Shown: in pieces, positions 1 through 6,123 of the stretch
Layout of the letters: each line of letters begins with the position of its first letter
How positions within the stretch are numbered: position 1 is the stretch's first letter
From: Kiritimatiellales bacterium
Lineage (GTDB): Bacteria > Verrucomicrobiota > Kiritimatiellia > Kiritimatiellales > Pontiellaceae
DNA: 7,537 bases
Reading direction: 5' to 3'
Assembly: GCA_013042165.1 (NCBI GenBank)
Contig: JABDQT010000291.1
Span: forward strand, 1-7,537
Made by a program: the position numbers and the translations under genes
Notes under the pieces: generated by a model
Told to the model about the DNA's origin: nothing
The model's database searches: none
Seen by the model: only the letters and a program-made list of their open reading frames with translations

Positions 1-332
1 GTCTCCGGCAGAATGACGACGAATTCGTCGCCGCCGTATCGGCATACGATATCGGCCTCGCGAGCGGTGGATTCAAGTACGGCGGCAAATTGCCGCAGCA
101 TCGCGTCGCCGGCGTCATGGCCGCGGGTATCATTGAACTGCTTGAAGTTGTCGATATCGAACAGCACAAGGCTGAGTTCACGTTTATAGCGCCTGGCCGC
201 TGCGATGTGGTCGGCGAGGGTTTCCTCGCAGTAGCGGCGGTTGTAGAGGCCGGTCAGCCAGTCGCGGGTGGCCTGTTCATGCATTGCAAGAAAGGCGAGC
301 CAGAAAGGAATGTTGGTTTCGGGGGTGCTCAT
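1..332 (-). CDS. GGDEF diguanylate cyclase, 3' end cut by window edge
   Basis: Makes cyclic di-GMP from two GTP in the cytoplasm. The 110 visible residues, read from an ATG at 332-330, hold the domain opening DWLTGLYNRR (24-33), the metal-binding stretch FDIDNF (58-63, D59), GHDAGD (71-76) and an intact RYGGDEF active site (98-104). An inhibitory I-site RxxD (R91, D94) lies exactly five residues before the GGDEF motif, so the enzyme is probably active and product-inhibited. Only about 23 residues precede the GGDEF domain, so there is no N-terminal sensor or membrane segment; anything extra would have to be C-terminal, beyond the edge. The start is chosen because it lies one base after the TGA of the upstream YdcF-like gene, suggesting translational coupling; no good Shine-Dalgarno is visible. 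The family call is very secure, the start less so, because the frame stays open for some way upstream. Confidence 0.93.
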   Translation of the reverse strand, partial: MSTPETNIPFWLAFLAMHEQATRDWLTGLYNRRYCEETLADHIAAARRYKRELSLVLFDIDNFKQFNDTRGHDAGDAMLRQFAAVLESTAREADIVCRYGGDEFVVILPE

Positions 333-333
333 C

Positions 334-984
334 TCAGGGATGGAAGAAGAGTTTGGCGTACAGATAGGCGATGAGTTCCTCAATCACACTGCGCACACCG
401 CGGCTGTAGGCATACCATTTTTCAGGTTCATAACCTGCGTCCGGAAGGCATGTGATGCCCACCTGATACTCCTTGCCCAGCGCCTTCTGGAAAAGAAGCC
501 GGCTGCGGCGCCCGTGCGGCCCGGTGGTCACGAGGTGGATTTTCGATGCTTGAATATTGTGCCCTATGAAGGCTTCGCGCAGGGCGACGGCGGAAAGATA
601 GGTGCGATCCTTTTTTTGTTCGTCGGCAACGGCCACAATAATATCGTCCTTCGGAATGCCGAGTTTCCGCAGGCGGAGTGCGGTCATGTGGGCCAGCGAC
701 TCGAATTCGATCAGGTAGCTTCCGATTTCAATCGGTATCCCCGTGCAGGCAATATGCGAGTAGTTCCCGTTGCGGTACATTGCAGCGGCTTCGTCGAGTG
801 CAAAGTCGTGGATCCATCCCTCGACAACCATAACCCCTTCGTAGGGTGGTTCTTCCGGAGCCAGGAAGGAGTAGATGTTCATAAACAGGACGAGGAGCAA
901 CCCCGCCAGAAGCATGGCAATGAGCAGCCAGCCCCGCCACGTGGGGCGCCGGACAGGTTTCACTTTTGTCAGCGACAATTCCAT
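334..984 (-). CDS. YdcF/SanA-like (DUF218) membrane-anchored protein
   Basis: A 216-residue protein. A basic N-terminus (R12, R13, R17) is followed by one hydrophobic helix at about 19-41, so the rest should lie in the periplasm. The remainder fits the DUF218 (ElyC/SanA/YdcF) pattern: a first strand VMVVEGW (51-57), a helix ALDEAAAMYRNGNY (62-75), a strand HIACTG (77-82), RLRKLGIPKDDI (104-115), a conserved Thr in DRTYLSA (126-132), and LVTTGPHGRRSRLLFQKALG (151-170), matching the family's usual T-x-x-x-H-x-x-R segment. The usual Gly-rich first loop and SGG motif are replaced by VEGW and CTG, so this is a divergent subgroup. Relatives are linked to envelope integrity and polysaccharide or peptidoglycan-related work, but the biochemical activity is not settled and I infer none here. 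AAGGG at 993-989 is a short-spaced ribosome site. It is followed directly by the diguanylate cyclase gene. Confidence 0.8.
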   Translation of the reverse strand: MELSLTKVKPVRRPTWRGWLLIAMLLAGLLLVLFMNIYSFLAPEEPPYEGVMVVEGWIHDFALDEAAAMYRNGNYSHIACTGIPIEIGSYLIEFESLAHMTALRLRKLGIPKDDIIVAVADEQKKDRTYLSAVALREAFIGHNIQASKIHLVTTGPHGRRSRLLFQKALGKEYQVGITCLPDAGYEPEKWYAYSRGVRSVIEELIAYLYAKLFFHP

Positions 985-990
985 TCATCC

Positions 991-1020
991 CTTATAGCAC
1001 GCCGCAGGGACCGCGAAAAA
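991..1020 (-). promoter_or_regulatory. Candidate extended -10 promoter for the YdcF-like gene
   Basis: On the minus strand TGC-TATAAG (TATAAG at 996-991) matches an extended -10 element, with only a poor T-rich -35 (TTTTTC, 1020-1015, 18-base spacer). Transcription would begin near 984, right at the start codon, which would give a leaderless or nearly leaderless message. The same bases also supply the possible ribosome site AAGGG, so the two readings compete and a promoter farther upstream is possible. Confidence 0.3.
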
Positions 1021-1044
1021 CCAGAAACTTCTTGAGTACAGGGG

Positions 1045-1071
1045 TTGACACGTCTGTCCGGCTCCTATAAC
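1045..1071 (+). promoter_or_regulatory. Sigma70-type promoter of rplM-rpsI
   Basis: A perfect TTGACA (1045-1050) is followed by TATAAC (1066-1071) after 15 bases. The spacer is shorter than the usual 17, though a -10 register shifted one or two bases right would lengthen it. It lies in the divergent intergenic region about 46 bases before the rplM start, the right place to drive the ribosomal protein pair. Transcription would start near 1078. Confidence 0.7.
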
Positions 1072-1117
1072 TTCCCCCACCTTGTGTTTTTACCGAAGGA
1101 AGCTAGAGGACGTTTCA

Positions 1118-1552
1118 ATGAAAACTTTTATGCCTAAAGAGGCTGATATCAAACGGGATTGGTTGATTGTGGATGCAACCGACAAGCCGGTCGGACGCGT
1201 GGCCGTGGCGATTGCCGATGCATTGCGTGGTCGCGATAAGCCAACGTACACACCGCACGTCGACACCGGTGCCTTTGTTGTGGTCATCAACTGTGAAAAA
1301 ATCAAACTGACCGGCAACAAGGAAGAGAACAAAATCTATCAGGATTATTCCGGATATTCCAGTGGCCGTACGGAAACCAAGGCCAAGGAGATCCGCGAGA
1401 AGAATCCGGAGCGCATCATCACGCAGGCCGTCAAGGGCATGCTGCCGGTCAACCGCCAGTCGCGCCAAACACTCAAGCGCCTGAAGGTCTATGTCGGCAG
1501 TGAACATCCGCATGCGGCTCAGCAGGTCAAGGAACTGGCACTCAACATTTAA
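1118..1552 (+). CDS. rplM: 50S ribosomal protein L13
   Basis: Large-subunit protein that binds 23S rRNA early in assembly. The 144-residue length is normal for bacterial L13. Family landmarks are W16-L-I-V-D-A, the VGR motif (26-28), LRGRDKPTYTPH (38-49), KIKLTGNK (64-71), the segment AVKGMLPVNR (107-116) and the end KVYVGSEHPHAAQQ. The ATG at 1118 is chosen because AGAGGA (1105-1110) sits 7 bases upstream and the protein then begins MKTF, as L13 proteins do; the in-frame ATG at 1082 would add 12 residues and sits at the expected transcription start. Small departures from consensus are DTGAF where DTGDF is usual and YSGYSSG where a SGYPGG-like stretch is usual. It forms a two-gene unit with rpsI 15 bases downstream, a very conserved arrangement. 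Confidence 0.98.
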   Translation: MKTFMPKEADIKRDWLIVDATDKPVGRVAVAIADALRGRDKPTYTPHVDTGAFVVVINCEKIKLTGNKEENKIYQDYSGYSSGRTETKAKEIREKNPERIITQAVKGMLPVNRQSRQTLKRLKVYVGSEHPHAAQQVKELALNI

Positions 1553-1567
1553 GCAGGATAAATCATT

Positions 1568-1966
1568 ATGGCAAAAAAAACTCAGACATTTGCAGCAACC
1601 GGTCGTCGTAAGACCTCCGTGGCGCGCGTCCGCATGACCGAAGGTTCCGGAACGGTCACCGTGAACGGTCACGAGGCGAATACGTATTTCGATACAGCCA
1701 TGCTGCAGGAGCTGCTCAAGAAGCCTTTCATAACCGCCAGTGTGGTTGGAAAGTTTGACGTGATTGCATCCGTCAAGGGCGGCGGCAAGTCCGGCCAGTG
1801 CGGAGCAGTGGTTCACGCGGTTTCACGTGCGCTGGCTTCTTCCGACGACGAGCTGAAGGCGGTCCTCAAGAAGGCCGGCTTCCTCAGCCGCGATGCACGT
1901 ATGAAAGAGCGTAAAAAGCCGGGTCAGCCGGGTGCACGCAAGCGCTTCCAGTTCTCCAAACGTTAA
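1568..1966 (+). CDS. rpsI: 30S ribosomal protein S9
   Basis: Small-subunit protein whose basic C-terminal tail reaches toward the P-site tRNA. At 132 residues it is full length. It shows the typical opening ATGRRKTSVARVR (10-22), the GGGKSGQCGA loop (71-80), SRALA (86-90), and the end LSRDARMKERKK followed by ARKRFQFSKR (123-132), with the universally conserved SKR terminus intact. AGGA at 1555-1558 precedes the ATG by 9 bases. It is co-transcribed with rplM and followed within about 20 bases by a strong terminator, so the ribosomal unit ends here. Confidence 0.98.
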   Translation: MAKKTQTFAATGRRKTSVARVRMTEGSGTVTVNGHEANTYFDTAMLQELLKKPFITASVVGKFDVIASVKGGGKSGQCGAVVHAVSRALASSDDELKAVLKKAGFLSRDARMKERKKPGQPGARKRFQFSKR

Positions 1967-1986
1967 TCGTTGGAACTGCGCGTTGC

Positions 1987-2017
1987 AAAAGCCTCCCGGA
2001 GCCGGGGGGCTTTTTTT
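1987..2017 (+). terminator. Intrinsic terminator after rpsI
   Basis: A near-perfect hairpin: left arm AAAAGCCTCCCG (1987-1998), loop GAGC (1999-2002), right arm CGGGGGGCTTTT (2003-2014) with a single G-U wobble, running into a tract of seven T (2011-2017). It separates the rplM-rpsI unit from the arginine genes. The A-rich left flank could also let it work in reverse, but no minus-strand gene ends nearby. Confidence 0.93.
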
Positions 2018-2018
2018 G

Positions 2019-2047
2019 TTTTCCCGACACAGCAAAAACCTTTTAAT
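2019..2047 (+). promoter_or_regulatory. Weak candidate promoter for the arginine operon
   Basis: Because a strong terminator ends just upstream, argJ needs its own promoter somewhere in the 64 bases before its start. The best match is TTTTCC (2019-2024), 17 bases, then TTTAAT (2042-2047); the -10 has 5 of 6 consensus bases but the -35 only 3 of 6. I see no convincing ArgR-type box. Low confidence, chosen partly by position. Confidence 0.25.
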
Positions 2048-2081
2048 CAACCCTTCCATTGATGTGAACAAGGATAAACCG

Positions 2082-3263
2082 ATGTATTCAGAAATCCATA
2101 TGCCGAAAGGCTTCAAGTGTGCCGGCATCGCCGCCGGGATCAAGCCGGGGGGCAGCAAGGATATGGCGTTGATTCTTTCGGAATCGCCCGCCACCGCGGC
2201 CGGGGTCTTCCCGACCAATCAGGTGTGCGCGGCGCCGGTCAAGGTCTGCCGGGCACATCTTGCGCATGGGCAGGCCCGTGCCATCGTCATGAACAGCGGC
2301 ATTGCCAATGCCTGTACAGGATCGGCAGGGATGGTTGCTGCAAAGGATATGGCCGCCGAAACCGCCAAGGTAATCGGATGCGAACCGCAGGAGGTGTTTG
2401 TCTGTTCAACAGGTAAGATCGGCCCCCAGCTCCCGCTGGATAAAATTACAGCGGGCATCGGAACACTTTTTGAGTCTGCGCTTGTCGAGCATGTGCAGGA
2501 TACGGCCGAAGCCATGATGACAACCGACACGCGGCCGAAAGTGTCGGTTGCGGAGTTCCAGATCGAAGGCAGGACGGTAAAAATAGTCGGGTTTGCCAAG
2601 GGCGCCGGCATGATCGAACCGAACATGGCCACCATGCTTGCGTACATCACGACCGATGCGGCGGTCGAACAGCATGCCCTGCAGTCGGCTTTGAAAAGGG
2701 CGGTGGACAGAAGCTTTAACCGGATTTCAATCGATGGGGATCAAAGCACCAACGATACCGTACTGGCACTGGCAAATGGTGCTGCTGAAACACGGATCAT
2801 TGCTGAGGACTCCCACGACTGGGGCGTGTTTGAGCAGGCGCTCGAACACGTCTGTTTTGAGCTGGCGATGATGATCGTGCATGACGGCGAAGGTGCGGAT
2901 AAGTTTGTTACTGTGAACGTCTCCGGTGCGGAATCAGACGCCGATGCCGAGCTGGCGGCCCGGGCGGTGGCCAATTCGATGCTCAACAAGACCGCATGGG
3001 CAGGCCGTTATCCCGACTGGGGGCGGATCATGGATGCCATCGGGTACTCGCGGGCCAAGGTTGTGGAGGAGCTGGTTGATATCTTTTACGACGAGACGCA
3101 GGCGGTGGCGGACGGGTGCAGTTCGGGTGTGCCTCAGGAGGAGCTGATTAAGGTGGTTTCCCAAACTGATTTTGCTATAAACATCGAACTGCACATCGGG
3201 AACGGGGTTTCCACGGTGTACACCTGCAACTGCACCGAGGAGTATGTGCGGATCAACTATTAG
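2082..3263 (+). CDS. argJ: Bifunctional glutamate N-acetyltransferase / amino-acid acetyltransferase
   Basis: Transfers the acetyl group from N-acetylornithine to glutamate (cyclic arginine pathway); many members also use acetyl-CoA. The 393 residues carry PKGFKCAGI (8-16), AAGVFPTNQVCAAPVKV (39-55), NSGIANACTG (71-80, usually NSGNANACTG), the oxyanion-hole segment STGKIG (109-114), the self-cleavage site in PNMATML (180-186; predicted cut A183/T184, with T184 the nucleophile), FNRISIDGDQSTNDT, and KTAWAGRYPDWGRI. ArgJ is made as one chain and splits itself into two subunits. AAGGA (2070-2074) lies 7 bases before this ATG, which fixes the start; longer in-frame starts would overlap rpsI and the terminator. 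Oddly, the protein stops at RINY, where the family usually continues RINxxYxS/T; the final substrate-binding Ser/Thr is therefore absent. It is the first gene of the arginine operon, 40 bases before argB. Confidence 0.96.
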   Translation: MYSEIHMPKGFKCAGIAAGIKPGGSKDMALILSESPATAAGVFPTNQVCAAPVKVCRAHLAHGQARAIVMNSGIANACTGSAGMVAAKDMAAETAKVIGCEPQEVFVCSTGKIGPQLPLDKITAGIGTLFESALVEHVQDTAEAMMTTDTRPKVSVAEFQIEGRTVKIVGFAKGAGMIEPNMATMLAYITTDAAVEQHALQSALKRAVDRSFNRISIDGDQSTNDTVLALANGAAETRIIAEDSHDWGVFEQALEHVCFELAMMIVHDGEGADKFVTVNVSGAESDADAELAARAVANSMLNKTAWAGRYPDWGRIMDAIGYSRAKVVEELVDIFYDETQAVADGCSSGVPQEELIKVVSQTDFAINIELHIGNGVSTVYTCNCTEEYVRINY

Positions 3264-3303
3264 ATGATCGCCTGAACTACGGGTGCCTTAGGGAGAATTT
3301 TAC

Positions 3304-4176
3304 ATGGAAAAATTTATTGAGAAGGCGGCGGTTCTCATCGAAGCGCTTCCTTTCATTCAGCAGTTTCGAGGCGAAACCGTGGTGGTTAAGTTTGGCGGAA
3401 GCATCATGGAGCACGAGGATGGCTATAGCCGGATTCTGCAGGATATCGCTTTCATGGAGTGCGTCGGTCTGCGCCCTGTCGTCGTGCATGGCGGCGGCAA
3501 GGCCATCTCGCGCGCCATGAAGGAAAACAATATCGCACCCAACTTTGTCCACGGGCTGCGCGTGACCGACAATAAAACCATCTCCGTGGTGGAGCGGGTG
3601 TTGAACCATGAAGTGAATCCGCATATCGTGGAAATCATCGAGCAATGCCATGGCAAGGCAAGGGGTATCCACGGGGAAGACATTCTGCGAGTGAAGAAAA
3701 TGACGGGGCTGGATCCGGAGACGAATGAAGACCTCGATTGGGGCTATGTCGGCCGGGTCGACCGCGTCGATATCGAGCCCATTCAGGCATATCTGCGCTC
3801 GGACATCGTGCCGGTCATCACACCGCTGGGCAAGGGGCCGGACGGACAGCTTTACAATATCAATGCCGATGATGCCGCGACGGCGATTGCCTGCGCGCTG
3901 AAAGCGCGCAAGCTGGTCTTTCTTACGGATGTGCCGGGCCTGCTTCGGGATCCCGAGGATCGTTCGACACTGATCTCGTCGCTCCACCTGCACGAGGTCG
4001 AGGAACTGATCGAACGCGGTGTTATTGCCGGCGGCATGCTGCCGAAAATCAAGGGTATGGCGGGCGCGGTCGAGTCGGGGATCAAGAAAGTCCACATCAT
4101 CGACGCATCGATGCCGCACTCGCTCCTGCTGGAGCTGTTCACCAGCGAGGGCGTCGGAACGGAAATAGCAGAGTAA
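3304..4176 (+). CDS. argB: Acetylglutamate kinase
   Basis: Phosphorylates N-acetylglutamate with ATP, the second step of arginine synthesis, in the cytoplasm. The 290 residues are normal length for the amino-acid kinase family. Visible motifs are VVVKFGGS (26-33, K29), VVHGGGKAI (60-68), GLRVTD (84-89, R86), NINADDAAT (the ATP/substrate region), FLTDVPGLL, GGMLPKI, and the C-terminal GVGTEI. The N-terminus has about 23 residues before the first strand, including EALPFIQQF; this N-helix is the hallmark of arginine-inhibited kinases, which usually accompany ArgJ. S33 stands where Asn is more common (KYGGN). GGGAGA (3291-3296) is 7 bases before the ATG. Co-transcription with argJ and argD is very likely. 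Confidence 0.97.
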   Translation: MEKFIEKAAVLIEALPFIQQFRGETVVVKFGGSIMEHEDGYSRILQDIAFMECVGLRPVVVHGGGKAISRAMKENNIAPNFVHGLRVTDNKTISVVERVLNHEVNPHIVEIIEQCHGKARGIHGEDILRVKKMTGLDPETNEDLDWGYVGRVDRVDIEPIQAYLRSDIVPVITPLGKGPDGQLYNINADDAATAIACALKARKLVFLTDVPGLLRDPEDRSTLISSLHLHEVEELIERGVIAGGMLPKIKGMAGAVESGIKKVHIIDASMPHSLLLELFTSEGVGTEIAE

Positions 4177-4205
4177 GAATTTAAAACCCGAAACTGGAAC
4201 GTGAA

Positions 4206-5447
4206 ATGAATACGGCAGAAATCGCTGAACTACAGAGACAATATTTAATACCGACCTATGCGCCGGGTCTGGCTCTGGTGGAGGGTTCGGGCGCGACGGT
4301 GTGGGATGCCGAAGGAAACGAATATCTCGATTTTGTGTCGGGTATTGCCGTCACGAACATAGGACATTGCCATCCGAAAATGGTTCGTGCCGTGCAGGAT
4401 CAGGTGGAAACGCTTTTGCATGTGTCCAACCTGTACTACAACGAAAAGCAACCGTTGCTGGCCAAGGCACTGGCGGAGCATTCCGGACTGCCGGGTGCAA
4501 AGTGTTTTTTCTGCAACTCAGGTGCGGAGGCCAATGAGGGGCTGATTAAGCTGGCCCGCCTCTGGGGCAGCGACAAGGAGCGGTTCGAAATTGTTACCAT
4601 GCGGCAATCATTCCACGGCCGGACGCTAGCAACACTGGCCGCGACCGGACAGGAAAAAGTCCAGACCGGGTTCGGACCCTTGCCTGAAGGCTTTGTCTAC
4701 GCCAATTTCAACGACCTGCAGTCGGTTGATGATGCGATCACCTCCAGGACGGCGGCGGTGCTGGTCGAAGCGGTGCAGGGCGAGGGCGGCGTGATCCCGT
4801 CCGATCCGGAATTTCTGCCCGCCTTGCGGAAGCTCTGCGACGAGCGCGGCATCCTGCTGCTCTGTGATGAGGTCCAAAGCGGAATGGGGCGGACCGGCAA
4901 ATGGTTCGGGTTCCAGAATTATGATGTTCAGCCGGATGCCTTTTCGCTCGCAAAGGGCTTGGGTGGAGGTTTTCCGATCGGGGCTATTGTCTCGGGCGGG
5001 AAGCTTGCGGATGTGTTCCAGCCCGGCCACCATGCCACGACCTTCGGCGGCACACCGCTGGCCTGCTCGGCGGCGCTGGCGGTGATTCAAGTCGTTGACG
5101 AGGAGGAGCTGCTGGCAAACACGATGATGATGGGGGCCTATTTCGTGGAGGGCCTTTGCGAAATAGCCGGGAAACACAAGAAGTGGATTGCCGGCGTTCG
5201 GGGGCTGGGGCTGCTGCTGGGCGTGGTACTGGATGTGCCGGCCGCGCCCTTGCAGAAAAAATTGCAGGAAAAAGGCATGCTTGCGCTGGCAACGGCAGGT
5301 AATGTCCTGCGTTTATTGCCCCCGCTGAATGTTTCGCAGGCGGAAATCGACCTGGCGCTGAAGCTGATTGGTGAAACATGCGCAGAGCTGCATGATGAAA
5401 TGGCGGCCCAATCGCCGAATCCCTGCGAATGCGGAGCGGGTGAATAA
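4206..5447 (+). CDS. argD: Acetylornithine aminotransferase
   Basis: PLP-dependent class III aminotransferase that converts N-acetylglutamate semialdehyde plus glutamate to N-acetylornithine; some relatives also act in lysine synthesis. At 413 residues it is slightly longer than usual because of a C-terminal tail ending CECGAGE. Key parts: SGIAVTNIGHCHP (45-57), NSGAEANE (104-111, phosphate-binding), SFHGRT (135-140), EAVQGEGGV (188-196), LLLCDEVQSGMGRTGKWF with D221 expected at the cofactor ring nitrogen, SLAKGLGGG with K250 as the Schiff-base lysine, and TTFGGTPLACSAA (278-290). The ribosome site is weak (TGGA, 4195-4198), so translation may rely partly on ribosomes coming from argB 29 bases upstream. 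The operon context favours argD over other class III aminotransferases such as ornithine or GABA enzymes. Confidence 0.95.
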   Translation: MNTAEIAELQRQYLIPTYAPGLALVEGSGATVWDAEGNEYLDFVSGIAVTNIGHCHPKMVRAVQDQVETLLHVSNLYYNEKQPLLAKALAEHSGLPGAKCFFCNSGAEANEGLIKLARLWGSDKERFEIVTMRQSFHGRTLATLAATGQEKVQTGFGPLPEGFVYANFNDLQSVDDAITSRTAAVLVEAVQGEGGVIPSDPEFLPALRKLCDERGILLLCDEVQSGMGRTGKWFGFQNYDVQPDAFSLAKGLGGGFPIGAIVSGGKLADVFQPGHHATTFGGTPLACSAALAVIQVVDEEELLANTMMMGAYFVEGLCEIAGKHKKWIAGVRGLGLLLGVVLDVPAAPLQKKLQEKGMLALATAGNVLRLLPPLNVSQAEIDLALKLIGETCAELHDEMAAQSPNPCECGAGE

Positions 5448-5457
5448 CTAAATAGTT
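5446..5457. repeat. Short inverted repeat before the DUF4160 gene
   Basis: AACTA-AA-TAGTT is a perfect 5-base inverted repeat with a 2-base centre, overlapping the argD stop and ending 4 bases before the DUF4160 start codon. It replaces the expected ribosome binding site. It could be an operator for self-regulation of the pair or simply chance in AT-rich sequence. Confidence 0.3.
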
Positions 5458-5461
5458 CATC

Positions 5462-5767
5462 ATGCCCAAACTCTATGAATATTTTGGATTGGTTGTCCTG
5501 TTCTATTCCAACGAACATGAACCCGTCCATGTTCATGGGCTTTATCAAGGTAAAGAATGCCGCGCTGATTTCGTTATTGTAGATGGTAAAGTCACGGAAA
5601 TTAAATTCCGATCTGTAAAGGGTAGAAGGCCACTTGATAGTGCACAGCTGAGTGACTTCAGGTTGTTGGTAAGGAATTATGCTGACGATATCGTCCAGAA
5701 GTGGGTTGATTATTTTGTCATGCATAAGTCGATTAAGGCCGAACGGATTGATCGGAGAATAACATGA
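5462..5767 (+). CDS. DUF4160 family protein
   Basis: A 101-residue protein of unknown biochemical function. It opens MPKLYEYFGLVVLFYSNEHEPVHVHG (1-26); the H-x-P-x-H-x-H cluster (19-25) is the signature of DUF4160 proteins. The rest alternates a short beta stretch (about 33-50) with a C-terminal helix containing LLVRNYADDIVQKW (68-81). There is no signal peptide or membrane segment. It starts 14 bases after argD and ends in an ATGA overlap with the DUF2442 gene, the pairing usual for this family, which is often suspected to be a toxin-antitoxin-like or regulatory module without firm proof. GC is about 41% by hand count over the first 180 bases, against about 70% in a 120-base sample of argD, suggesting acquisition by transfer. 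No Shine-Dalgarno is evident. Confidence 0.85.
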   Translation: MPKLYEYFGLVVLFYSNEHEPVHVHGLYQGKECRADFVIVDGKVTEIKFRSVKGRRPLDSAQLSDFRLLVRNYADDIVQKWVDYFVMHKSIKAERIDRRIT

Positions 5768-6096
5768 GCATTCAAGAAGGTGTTGAACTGAATATTACTT
5801 CAGCGGTGTGGGTTTCCGGCTATGTGCTTGAAATCACATTCAGTGATGGCTTCTCGCATAAAGTTGACTTCAGGCCTTTCCTAGAGGAATCCGTTCAACC
5901 TGAGATTAGAAAATATCTGGATTTGGATGCCTTCAAAGCATTTACAATTGACTATGGAAACCTGCTTTGGAATGACTATGATCTCTGCTTTTCGATCGGG
6001 GATTTGTACGCTGGCGAAATAGCGATTCAAGGGAATGCAGATCGGATGGTTGCGGAAGACCGTGCCCAATATGGCACAAGCAATGAGACCGATTGA
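5764..6096 (+). CDS. DUF2442 family protein
   Basis: A 110-residue protein of unknown function. The pattern YVLEITFSDGFSHKVDFRPFL (20-40), then an F-x-x-F helix-strand turn (57-60) and LLWNDYDLCFSIGDLY (67-82), matches DUF2442 (typically y-L-x-F-x-D-G-x-x-x-x-V-D, then W-x-x-x-x-D-L-x-x-x-x-L-Y). The last 28 residues, with a charged stretch ADRMVAEDR, are beyond the usual core. The ATG overlaps the stop of the DUF4160 gene by four bases (ATGA) and GGAG (5754-5757) sits 6 bases upstream, so the two are translated together, probably at a fixed ratio and perhaps as partners. GC is about 44% over its first 117 bases, again well under argD. Which protein would be toxin and which antitoxin, if either, cannot be told from sequence. 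Confidence 0.85.
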   Translation: MSIQEGVELNITSAVWVSGYVLEITFSDGFSHKVDFRPFLEESVQPEIRKYLDLDAFKAFTIDYGNLLWNDYDLCFSIGDLYAGEIAIQGNADRMVAEDRAQYGTSNETD

Positions 6097-6123
6097 TACA
6101 TTTGAACTAAAGGAGAAGATGAA

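Noticed and set aside
268..1035. Open frame of 255 codons on the plus strand
   Set aside because: It overlaps the YdcF-like and diguanylate cyclase genes on the other strand, which have clear motifs; no ribosome site or known pattern.
1082..1117. Earlier in-frame ATG for rplM
   Set aside because: It would add 12 residues not found in L13 proteins and lies at the predicted transcription start, whereas 1118 has a well-spaced ribosome site.
1932..2081. Longer N-terminus for argJ
   Set aside because: It would translate the end of rpsI in another frame and the terminator hairpin; the ATG at 2082 has its own ribosome site and fits the family.
3264..3303. argJ-argB gap as a site for a lost ArgJ tail by frameshift
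   Set aside because: Neither alternative frame gives the AxYxT-like ending; recovering it would need at least two changes.
3277..4119. 280-codon minus-strand open frame across argB
   Set aside because: Shadow of argB in a GC-rich region; argB is unmistakable.
6062..6077. GTGCC-CAATAT-GGCAC hairpin at the end of the DUF2442 gene
   Set aside because: Only five base pairs, no T tract after it, and within coding sequence; not a terminator.
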